Positions 1-5,734 of a stretch of 10,173 bases of DNA are shown here, piece by piece; the stretch's first letter is position 1, and each line of letters starts with the position of its first letter. The notes beneath the pieces are model-generated. The model worked only from the letters and a program-made list of their open reading frames with translations. It was not told where the DNA came from and searched no databases. The stretch spans positions 1 to 10,173 of the forward strand of contig DAOVPH010000043.1 in NCBI GenBank assembly GCA_030629295.1. The letters are read 5' to 3'. Source of the DNA: Candidatus Latescibacterota bacterium. Lineage in GTDB: Bacteria > Latescibacterota > MVCY01. The translations under genes and the position numbers were made by a program.

Positions 1-2
1 AG

Positions 3-263
3 GAAGCCGTAGATCACTTCCAGCAAGCCCTGCGTATCAAGTCCGACTATACCGAGGCGCACAACAACCTGGGGATCGCCCTCGCTCAGCAGAACAGGCT
101 CAAGGAGGCTGTAGACCACTTTCAACAAGCCCTGTGCATCAGGCCGGACTATGCCGAGGCCCACAACAACCTGGGGATCGCCCTCGCCCAGCAGAACAGG
201 CTTAAGGAGGCTGCAGACCATTTCCAGCAAGCCCTGCGCATCAGGCCGGACTATGCCGAGGCT
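3..263 (+). repeat. 102-bp tandem repeats encoding TPR units
   Basis: The sequence repeats with a 102-bp (34-codon) period. The unit at 60-161 and the one at 162-263 differ at about 8 of 102 positions, nearly all third-codon changes. A partial earlier unit occupies 3-59. Such nucleotide identity points to recent unit duplication or gene conversion inside a TPR array. The array continues left of the window. Confidence 0.9.
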
Positions 264-320
264 CGGGACAACTTGCGTATGGCGCTAACGGGGCAGCGTC
301 GGTCTGGCGAGTCACAATAA
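3..320 (+). CDS. TPR-repeat protein, C-terminal fragment (5' end outside window)
   Basis: The last 105 codons of a reading frame that is open at the left edge and stops at TAA 318-320. It encodes 34-residue tetratricopeptide units of the type NNLGIALAQQNRLKEA / DHFQQALRIRPDYAEAH, with the TPR consensus small and aromatic positions (G, A, A, F, A, Y). Two complete units and part of a third are visible, followed by a degenerate cap (ARDNLRMALTGQRRSGESQ). TPR arrays form helical solenoids that bind other proteins, so the specific role cannot be read from this fragment. The missing N-terminal part could hold another domain such as a glycosyltransferase, kinase or sulfotransferase. The gene converges on the PPIase lipoprotein gene, with 107 bp between the stops and no obvious terminator. 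Confidence 0.85.
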   Translation, partial: EAVDHFQQALRIKSDYTEAHNNLGIALAQQNRLKEAVDHFQQALCIRPDYAEAHNNLGIALAQQNRLKEAADHFQQALRIRPDYAEARDNLRMALTGQRRSGESQ

Positions 321-427
321 AGATTAATCCGCGCACCGAACATTTCCGCAAACTTGCCAAAGGGGCTTTCTCTTCTAATAATGGACGAACCGTGCAATTC
401 ATCAGACGGGATATTTTCTCAATCAAA

Positions 428-2095
428 TTAAAGGAACTTTAGGCTCTCCTCGTAGCAGGTTATCTGGTCGGAGTACTCCTCACGGAGCTGAGAGACGAAT
501 TTCGCAAATAGATCCTCCATCTCCTCTCTCTTCTCTATCCTGAGTTTTATTACCACATTCTGTAGTACCTTAGGGTTGTCCAGCGGTTTCCAGCCCGCCT
601 TCTTCTTCTCCAGGACTCGCAAAACAACGTATCCTGTGTATTGTTCTCCTCTTCTCTCAAATGATATTTTGAGAGGGCCTTTAAGTTCTCCAACTTTTGC
701 CCGTTCGGCCTCTTCGACTATAACCCCAAACCTCTTTTTGCTTCTTTCAGATAGATCGAAACCCCACACATCGTAGTTCCGGTACATTCCAGAAGGCGGA
801 CGTTTCTGAATAACCTGGGCCATATCGGCCCCTTTTTTAATCTCGTCGAAGATCTCTTGGGCCTCTTGCCTGTCCTTCACCAAAGTTGACTGGACGGTGA
901 TCCTCTCCGGCTCAGAATAGTCATCGAGATGTTCCTGGTAGTATTCTCTGATCGCCTCAGGGGTGATGACTTTTTCATCTATCTCCTGACGTTTCAACTC
1001 CTCTACCATCAGCTTCTCCCTCTGTTGGGCCAGGTAGGAGAGTACCTGTTCTGACTGGTCTATTCCTGCTTTGTGCAAGGCCTCAGGCAGCAGCACCGAA
1101 TTAGTGGCAGTTGCCTCGGCGAACCTTACCACCTGGGCGCTGTCACAGAGGTCTGGGCGTCGCCTCGGCTTAAGGCTTTCCAACCATCTCAGGTAATCGC
1201 CAAGGGTGATCCTTCCGTCCCTATAGCTGAACAGGGTCTTGGTCTGATCCTGGGTTGGAAGCTGGGGCAGATTGTTTGTCAAATCCTTACCCTTCTCCAG
1301 GAGCAAAGCAAGGGCTTTTTCGTCTATCTTTAAGTTGAATTTCTTCTTGAGCCCCTCAATATACTCTCTCTCTTTTTCCCTGAGCTTTTCCCGTCTCAGT
1401 CTTTTTTCGATCATGGGTTTTTGTTTTTTAAACCCGACGGGCCGGCGGTCGACTACTTTGAAGATATGCCATGCACCCTTGCTTTGGAAGGGCTCTGATA
1501 TTTCCCCTGGCTTCATCGAGAAGATTTTCCTGGCGGTGGCGCCGGCCACCACGCCCTCCTCCCAGTACCCCAGATCTCCGCCCTTCTGGGCGCTTGCCGT
1601 GTCTAGCGATCTTTCCCTGGCCAGCTCGGCGAAGTCGGCCCCCGCCTTAAGCGACTCCAGTATCTCCTCTGCCTCCTCACGGGTCCATACCATAATGTGG
1701 CTGGCCTTTGTCTCGTTCCTTGAGTCCAATCCGCTCTGATGGTGGTATCGGCGCATTTCCTCCTCAGAGACATTTATCCCTTTGGAAAGCCTCGCCCGGA
1801 ATTCCTCAAGCATCTTCTCCCTCTTCAGATTTTCCAACTCCCGAATTATCCTTGAGTTTCTGTCCAAGTTCCTGCTCTCAGCCTCTAATATCAGAAGCTC
1901 TTTGTCGATCAGAGTCCGCAGGAGCTGCTCTTTTTTCTCCTGAAGAGAAGGGAGCTTAGCTGAGGCCTCCTCCATATCTTTAAGTGTTATCTTCTTTCCA
2001 GCCACCTTGGCTACAATCAGGTCGCCTTTGCTCCCACATCCGATCAATGAGAAAGAGCATAAGATCAAGAGCGTAAAGATGAGATTTCTACCCAT
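428..2095 (-). CDS. PpiC/SurA-type peptidyl-prolyl isomerase lipoprotein
   Basis: A 555-residue exported folding factor. The N-terminus is a lipoprotein signal peptide: Arg3, a hydrophobic stretch at 5-18, and lipobox LIGC with Cys20. Gly21-Ser22 follow, so there is no Asp retention signal and outer-membrane sorting is expected. Residues about 25-125 resemble the SurA/PrsA N-terminal chaperone region. Residues 129-218 form a clear parvulin domain (KASHIMV, FAELARERSLD, GGDLGYW, GEISEPF, GAWHIFKV). A charged, coiled-coil-prone linker (225-255) leads to a second chaperone-like segment (286-390). A divergent second parvulin-like domain follows at about 396-495 and lacks the usual motifs. It should catalyse Xaa-Pro isomerisation and/or hold unfolded outer-membrane or secreted proteins. 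Start ATG 2095-2093 is supported by GGAGGAGG just upstream. It probably has its own promoter at 2202-2230. The first parvulin domain is certain; the second is inferred. Confidence 0.92.
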   Translation of the reverse strand: MGRNLIFTLLILCSFSLIGCGSKGDLIVAKVAGKKITLKDMEEASAKLPSLQEKKEQLLRTLIDKELLILEAESRNLDRNSRIIRELENLKREKMLEEFRARLSKGINVSEEEMRRYHHQSGLDSRNETKASHIMVWTREEAEEILESLKAGADFAELARERSLDTASAQKGGDLGYWEEGVVAGATARKIFSMKPGEISEPFQSKGAWHIFKVVDRRPVGFKKQKPMIEKRLRREKLREKEREYIEGLKKKFNLKIDEKALALLLEKGKDLTNNLPQLPTQDQTKTLFSYRDGRITLGDYLRWLESLKPRRRPDLCDSAQVVRFAEATATNSVLLPEALHKAGIDQSEQVLSYLAQQREKLMVEELKRQEIDEKVITPEAIREYYQEHLDDYSEPERITVQSTLVKDRQEAQEIFDEIKKGADMAQVIQKRPPSGMYRNYDVWGFDLSERSKKRFGVIVEEAERAKVGELKGPLKISFERRGEQYTGYVVLRVLEKKKAGWKPLDNPKVLQNVVIKLRIEKREEMEDLFAKFVSQLREEYSDQITCYEESLKFL

Positions 2096-2192
2096 TGTCC
2101 TCCTCCAGACTTATCAAAAGTTCGCTATTATTAGTGAGACAAAAACATCTTCCTTATTTGAAGATACTAACCTCGCATTCCGAGGACGGGAT

Positions 2193-2218
2193 TTGATGCT
2201 TAGTATACTAAGTATCAA
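2193..2218. promoter_or_regulatory. 26-bp near-perfect palindrome, candidate operator over the -10 box
   Basis: The half-sites TTGATGCTTAGTA and TACTAAGTATCAA pair at 12 of 13 positions, the only mismatch being G2198/T2213. The core CTTAGTATACTAAG (2199-2212) is a perfect 14-bp dyad. It covers the -10 element and likely start site of the minus-strand promoter, where a bound dimeric repressor would block transcription. I do not recognise it as the site of a particular regulator, and no regulator gene is in the window. Confidence 0.6.
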
Positions 2219-2230
2219 GTTGATTGTCAA
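2202..2230 (-). promoter_or_regulatory. sigma-70 promoter of the PPIase lipoprotein gene
   Basis: Read on the minus strand: -35 TTGACA (2230-2225), a 17-nt spacer, and -10 TATACT (2207-2202). This is close to full consensus at optimal spacing. It lies about 107 nt upstream of the ATG, leaving a leader of roughly 100 nt. The -10 box is embedded in a long palindrome (separate entry). Confidence 0.75.
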
Positions 2231-2280
2231 TGCCAAAATTCGACCTATTACGGGATCTCTTTAGGAAGTGACTATTTTAC

Positions 2281-2308
2281 TTGACAAATCTAACAACTGT
2301 TTTATATT
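2281..2308 (+). promoter_or_regulatory. sigma-70 promoter (upstream, + strand)
   Basis: TTGACA at 2281-2286, a 16-nt spacer, then TATATT at 2303-2308 (TATTTT at 2305 gives an 18-nt spacer). It is divergent from the PPIase lipoprotein promoter, with the two -35 boxes about 50 bp apart. Transcription would start near 2315 and run toward the small ORF at 2331 and on to resB. Confidence 0.6.
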
Positions 2309-2330
2309 TTGAGCATAATAATGCATTTGA

Positions 2331-2507
2331 ATGGCAGTGAATGTTTATTGGTTCATGATGGTAGCCTTCTGTATGATTCGAATGAGAAATGGACCGTTTC
2401 TGGTAGCGGTATTTACCCTCTTGGTGTTTAGGTGTAGGAAAGAGGCAAACAAAGAGGCGAGAGTAGACAGAGAGATAGAGGAATACAATACCCGGCGGGT
2501 CTCATAA
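2331..2507 (+). CDS. possible small hydrophobic protein (58 codons), doubtful
   Basis: ATG 2331 to TAA 2505-2507. The product starts MAVNVYWFMMVAFCMIRMRN, with a second hydrophobic stretch (PFLVAVFTLLVF) ending in a cysteine, then a highly charged tail (KEANKEARVDREIEEYNTRR). This looks like a membrane-anchored or lipoprotein-like peptide, although FRC is not a good lipobox. It begins about 16 nt after the expected start of the 2281-2308 promoter, which favours it. It has no Shine-Dalgarno sequence and I recognise no family, so it could be a chance frame. Confidence 0.2.
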   Translation: MAVNVYWFMMVAFCMIRMRNGPFLVAVFTLLVFRCRKEANKEARVDREIEEYNTRRVS

Positions 2508-2557
2508 TCCTATGTCTTGACGAAAAGAAGGCTTGCGGAGATAAGTAATTTTTCGGC

Positions 2558-2586
2558 TTGACAAGTCGCACTATTAGGGATATATT
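2558..2586 (+). promoter_or_regulatory. sigma-70 promoter for resB-ccsA
   Basis: TTGACA at 2558-2563, exactly 17 nt, then TATATT at 2581-2586. Expected start is near 2593, giving an unusually long leader of about 265 nt before the resB GTG codon. The leader contains the dyads at 2711-2806. Confidence 0.7.
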
Positions 2587-2710
2587 TATGCCTTGCTTGC
2601 CGATGTTTAGATTCAGCGAAGTGCGGAAATGCCAAATACAAAGGAGTTTCCCCCAAGTCTGTTTGGTAGATAATTCAGTTCAGTTGGCGAATGTAATCCA
2701 ATGGCGAGAT

Positions 2711-2806
2711 TAGACTCCAAACACACCTCCGATGATTTCAAGCTGTCCAAATTTGGGCAGGACTGAAGGCTTCAGAGCAGCTTTTTCTGATTGCGTTTGG
2801 AGTATA
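2711..2806 (+). other. Nested dyad structure in the resB leader
   Basis: ACTCCAAAC (2714-2722) is the exact reverse complement of GTTTGGAGT (2795-2803), and flanking bases extend the stem. The enclosed bases hold further hairpins: CTGTCC-AAATTT-GGGCAG (2743-2760, one G-U pair) and the palindrome CTGAAGGCTTCAG (2763-2775). As RNA this would fold as a closed multi-hairpin element about 95 nt long, within the predicted 5' leader of resB. No known riboswitch class is evident. A short MITE-like insertion is the alternative. Confidence 0.4.
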
Positions 2807-2857
2807 TCAATATCGGCAGTGAAGATGACCAAAAACAACCAGATTGGAGTTACCTAA

Positions 2858-3619
2858 GTGCAAAAATCAGGGCCGAAGCTGGTGTGGCACTCATTGGGAT
2901 CCATTAGAGGAACCATCGTACTTCTAACTGTCATCATCCTTGCCTGCATTTTAGGCAGTCTTATTCCACAAAATGCCCAGGAGGCATTCTATCTGTCCAG
3001 GTACGGCTCGAAATTATATAGACTGCTTCAACTAACGGATATCATCGATCTTTATCATTCCTGGTGGTTCCTAACCTTACTGTCTCTATTAGGCCTCAAT
3101 TCATTAATACATACCCTAACCAGATTTTCACTTAGATTTAGCTCAGCAGGGCCGATTCTCGCTCGTCTGGGCATTGTTATTGTCTTAGTAAGTGTACTCA
3201 TCAGTACTCTCCGGCGTGAGACAGGATTTATGGAAATCTATGAAGGAGAGGAAATAGGTAGCTTCTTTACAGGAGATAAAGATAAGCCATTGCCTTTCAA
3301 AGTATACTTGGAAGATTTCATCATAGAGCATTATAGTGACGATCCCTCATCAGCCATAAAGGACTATAAGAGCAAACTGAAGATTATTGATAGAGGTCAA
3401 ATAGCGGCAGTCAAAACAATAGCGGTCAATGATCCTCTCCGATACAGAGGATATACCTTTTACCAGCATGGCTATGATGATAGAAATTTGAGGTATACAG
3501 TGCTCCAGGTGGGCAAGGATCCGGGCGTTCCTCTGGTATATGTTGGGTTCATATCGTTAATGCTGGGGTTGATATTCGTGTCTGTCGTTAACCCGCTGAT
3601 AACAAAAGACAAAGACTAA
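2858..3619 (+). CDS. resB: cytochrome c biogenesis protein ResB (CcsB/Ccs1 family)
   Basis: A 253-residue inner-membrane component of System II cytochrome c maturation, which works with CcsA to move haem outward and attach it to apocytochromes. Predicted membrane helices lie at about 18-38, 68-88, 98-117 and 224-245. A periplasmic domain of about 105 residues sits between the last two. Family features are the GSLIPQN motif after helix 1 (33-39), YHSWWF before helix 2 (66-71), the post-helix-3 stretch GFMEIYEGEE, and YRGYTFYQHGYDD (196-208). At the start of helix 3 the protein reads LARLG, where ResB proteins normally have a histidine (see findings). It is shorter than many ResB proteins because of a compact periplasmic domain. 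Start GTG 2858 is set by GGAG at 2846-2849 with 8-nt spacing. ccsA follows after 113 bp on the same strand. Confidence 0.9.
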   Translation: MQKSGPKLVWHSLGSIRGTIVLLTVIILACILGSLIPQNAQEAFYLSRYGSKLYRLLQLTDIIDLYHSWWFLTLLSLLGLNSLIHTLTRFSLRFSSAGPILARLGIVIVLVSVLISTLRRETGFMEIYEGEEIGSFFTGDKDKPLPFKVYLEDFIIEHYSDDPSSAIKDYKSKLKIIDRGQIAAVKTIAVNDPLRYRGYTFYQHGYDDRNLRYTVLQVGKDPGVPLVYVGFISLMLGLIFVSVVNPLITKDKD

Positions 3620-3732
3620 TAGGAATCGCAGAACGGAAAGAGAAGCTCCCTCTGGCTACGTGCGAACACCCACTTACAGTTGGTCTGAGGAGGGACTTGC
3701 TCAGAGAGAAGCGCTAACATAAGGACAACAGA
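3620..3732 (+). other. resB-ccsA spacer with hairpin
   Basis: This 113-bp spacer contains TCTGAG ... CTCAGA, a 6-bp stem with a 10-nt loop, at about 3685-3706. There is no U-run and no clear promoter, so read-through from resB into ccsA is likely. The spacer ends in the ribosome binding site TAAGGA. Confidence 0.35.
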
Positions 3733-4515
3733 TTGATAAACACAATTATCAACATAGCACTTGCTGGCTATTTGATCTCGGCGGTATCTTATATACCGCA
3801 CTTATTTTCTAAGCAGAAGACCCTAAGCATAACTTCGACGATTACAATGATCTTGGCCTTATCTGCTCACACTGTGGCTATAGCAGTTAGGTGGCATATG
3901 GCTGATCACCTGCCTCTCACCAGTTTATATGAGTCTATAATCCTGTTCGCCTGGTTAATTGTAGTTACATATTTGGCAGTCGAATTCCTGTATAAGTTAA
4001 GCATTATGAGACCGTTTGTAACCGCGATTGTTATACTCGCGTTAAGTTACGCATCGTGTCTGAACAGCAGCATTAGACCTCTAATGCCTGCTCTACAGAG
4101 CAGTTGGCTGGGTATTCACGTGGTCGCAAGCCTCATCGGATACGCATTTTTCACTATATCCTTTGTTTCCAGTGTAATCTATTTGGCATTATTTAGAGGT
4201 TCAGCTCCCAATCGTCCATCCTTAGTTTCTAACTTAGATGCTTTGAGTTACAGGACCATCTCCTTGGGGTTTCTGTTTCTGGCTCTGGGGATAATCACGG
4301 GTTCTGTTTGGGCTGAGCGAGCTTGGGGAAGCTATTGGAGTTGGGATCCAAAAGAAACCTGGGCCTTGATCACCTGGCTCATTTACGCTATCTACCTCCA
4401 CGCTCGGTTCATCACTGGCTGGCGTGCCCAAAGGAGAGCCTGGTTAGCAGTAGTTGGATTCTTATCCCTCATTTTTACCTATGTGGGGGTACGTTTGCTC
4501 CCTGGTTTACACTAA
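3733..4515 (+). CDS. ccsA: cytochrome c biogenesis protein CcsA (ResC), haem handling
   Basis: A 260-residue polytopic membrane protein, the haem-handling subunit of System II. The WWD signature is plain: WGSYWSWDPKETWALITW (198-215). PLTSLYES (61-68) matches the family's conserved N-terminal loop. Histidines fit the known haem-ligand pattern: His129 (WLGIHV, periplasmic His 1), His223 (YLHARF, membrane His) and His260 (LLPGLH, periplasmic His 2). The 94- and 37-residue spacings resemble characterised CcsBA proteins. The protein ends exactly at His260, whereas relatives continue a few residues (GLHSYG). Start is TTG 3733, preceded by TAAGGA at 3720-3725 with 7-nt spacing. An in-frame stop at 3715 excludes an upstream start. 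Confidence 0.94.
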   Translation: MINTIINIALAGYLISAVSYIPHLFSKQKTLSITSTITMILALSAHTVAIAVRWHMADHLPLTSLYESIILFAWLIVVTYLAVEFLYKLSIMRPFVTAIVILALSYASCLNSSIRPLMPALQSSWLGIHVVASLIGYAFFTISFVSSVIYLALFRGSAPNRPSLVSNLDALSYRTISLGFLFLALGIITGSVWAERAWGSYWSWDPKETWALITWLIYAIYLHARFITGWRAQRRAWLAVVGFLSLIFTYVGVRLLPGLH

Positions 4516-4593
4516 ACAGCTTTTGTCGAAAAAACCGATTTGCCCCAGGTGACTTCAGAAAAACAATAAATTAGTCAGGACACAGATTTTTGC

Positions 4594-4622
4594 TTGACAT
4601 CGTCATTCGCTTTGGCTAAAAT
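4594..4622 (+). promoter_or_regulatory. sigma-70 promoter of the DAHP synthase gene
   Basis: TTGACA (4594-4599), a 17-nt spacer and TAAAAT (4617-4622) form an almost ideal constitutive promoter. The transcript would start near 4629, leaving a leader of about 100 nt before ATG 4728. The leader has no aromatic-codon-rich peptide or strong attenuator. Confidence 0.75.
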
Positions 4623-4727
4623 TAATAGGCAGGGAAAAGAAAGTACTCTACCAAATGAAATCTGAGATTAGGAAAGAGAAGTTGCGGGGTTAAGAAGTCC
4701 TTATAGGAACTGGAGAACAGGGAAGAG

Positions 4728-5561
4728 ATGGTGGACAAGAAACTCTATCGCCTGGTTAACAGGGAGGCCCACTCGGAATACAGGGGCAACAGCCGAACAA
4801 AAGTGATAAAGGTATCCGGCGTGGAGATCGGCGGGACAAGGTCGGTCGTCATCGCTGGGCCCTGTGCCGTGGAGAGCCGGGAGCAGACACTGGAGATAGC
4901 CAGGGCTGTCAAGCAGGCCGGAGCAGACATGCTGAGGGGAGGAGCCTACAAACCGAGGACTAGTCCTTACGAGTTCCAGGGATTGAGGGAAAAGGGACTG
5001 GAGATCCTGGCAGAAGCTAAGGAGAAGACCGGCTTGCCCATAGTTACCGAAGTGATGGACCCCCGGCTGGTGGGTCTGGTCGGACAGTATGCCGATCTGT
5101 TGCAGATAGGGTCAAGAAATATGCAAAATTTTCCTCTGCTGGTGGAAGTAGGGAGATATAACAAACCGGTCTTGTTGAAAAGAGGGCTGTGCGCCACCTT
5201 GGAAGAATGGCTCTGCTCAGCAGAGTATATTGCTAAGGAGGGAAATACAGAGATTATTCTATGCGAGCGTGGAGTAAGAACAGCCGCCAGTGGAGAATAC
5301 GATCGCTACACTTTAGACTTAAATGTGATAACCCCCGCGAAAATCAGTACCTTTCTGCCAATCATAGTCGACCCCAGCCATTCGACAGGGACAGCAGCGA
5401 TGGTCCCCCATGCCAGCAGGGCAGCAATAAGCTCCGGGGCACAGGGTCTCTTGATAGAAGCGATCGGCGAGCATACCGACCGGAAAACTATCAAATGCGA
5501 TGAGGCCCAAGGCATTAGGCCATCAACACTCAAACAAATAATAGACAGCATCCGAGTGTAA
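4728..5561 (+). CDS. aroF: 3-deoxy-7-phosphoheptulonate (DAHP) synthase, type I-beta
   Basis: A 277-residue cytoplasmic TIM-barrel enzyme that condenses phosphoenolpyruvate with erythrose 4-phosphate, the first step of the shikimate pathway. Motifs in order: AGPCAVES (43-50), MLRGGAYKPRTSPYEFQG (68-85), TEVMD (107-111), QIGSRNMQNF (126-135), LLKRG (149-153), ILCERG (177-182) and DPSHSTG (215-221). Likely metal ligands are Cys46, His218, Glu244 and Asp258. Only about 35 residues precede the barrel, so the ferredoxin-like or ACT-like feedback domain of longer relatives is absent and end-product inhibition is not expected. The final metal-ligand segment reads IEAIGEHTDRKTIKCDEAQG, unlike the usual IEVHP...SDG(P/A)QS. 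The start ATG follows GGGAAGAG closely. The gene has its own promoter and precedes the Rid-like gene by 173 bp. Confidence 0.95.
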   Translation: MVDKKLYRLVNREAHSEYRGNSRTKVIKVSGVEIGGTRSVVIAGPCAVESREQTLEIARAVKQAGADMLRGGAYKPRTSPYEFQGLREKGLEILAEAKEKTGLPIVTEVMDPRLVGLVGQYADLLQIGSRNMQNFPLLVEVGRYNKPVLLKRGLCATLEEWLCSAEYIAKEGNTEIILCERGVRTAASGEYDRYTLDLNVITPAKISTFLPIIVDPSHSTGTAAMVPHASRAAISSGAQGLLIEAIGEHTDRKTIKCDEAQGIRPSTLKQIIDSIRV

Positions 5562-5734
5562 ATGCCCTATCGAGTTTACTATAGGAGCTATATGGCTTGT
5601 AAGTAGTCCCAATAAGGCTCTAAGGCCCGTCCCCGGGCCGTCTGTGTCCACCCTCTGCGTCCAATAAATGGAAATTCCTGGTATCGAGATACCACAGAAT
5701 GCAATCTTAAACAGGCGAAAGAGAAGGAAGGATA
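5562..5734 (+). other. Hairpin-containing spacer between aroF and the Rid-like gene
   Basis: It contains a GC-rich hairpin, GGCCCG-TCCC-CGGGCC (5624-5639), and a second one, TGGTAT-CGAG-ATACCA (5679-5694). No U-tract follows either, so they are not classical intrinsic terminators. A 14-residue ORF with four tyrosines (5562-5606) overlaps the aroF stop as TAAATG. A good ribosome binding site (GGAAGGAT) precedes the next gene. I see no consensus promoter. Confidence 0.45.

Larger units (their letters stand above)
2231..2857. other. Long AT-rich intergenic region with divergent promoters
   Basis: About 620 bp with no convincing gene, between the promoter of the PPIase lipoprotein gene and resB. 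It holds two plus-strand sigma-70 promoters (2281-2308 and 2558-2586), a possible 58-codon ORF (2331-2507) and a dyad-rich segment (2711-2806). A 41-codon ORF also ends exactly at the resB start. I found no tRNA, rRNA or recognisable pseudogene. The length and the internal promoters suggest regulatory leader DNA or an unannotated small RNA. Confidence 0.6.

Noticed and set aside
3..263. Regular repeats that could suggest a CRISPR or satellite array
   Set aside because: The 102-bp units are contiguous, without spacers, and encode TPR motifs in an open frame.
321..427. Possible bidirectional terminator between the TPR and PPIase genes
   Set aside because: No stem-loop of useful length is visible in this 107-bp spacer.
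1272..1739. 155-codon plus-strand frame inside the PPIase gene
   Set aside because: It is antisense to the PpiC coding sequence, has low-complexity Ser/Leu-rich content and matches no family.
2007..2264. 85-codon plus-strand frame across the PPIase gene start and promoter
   Set aside because: It overlaps the lipoprotein signal peptide coding sequence and promoter on the other strand and has no family features.
4655..4693. Short ORF (MKSEIRKEKLRG) in the DAHP synthase leader as an attenuator peptide
   Set aside because: It contains no Phe, Tyr or Trp codons and no terminator/antiterminator pair is visible.
5624..5639. GC hairpin after aroF as an intrinsic terminator
   Set aside because: The following bases are GTCTGTGTCC, not a U-tract.
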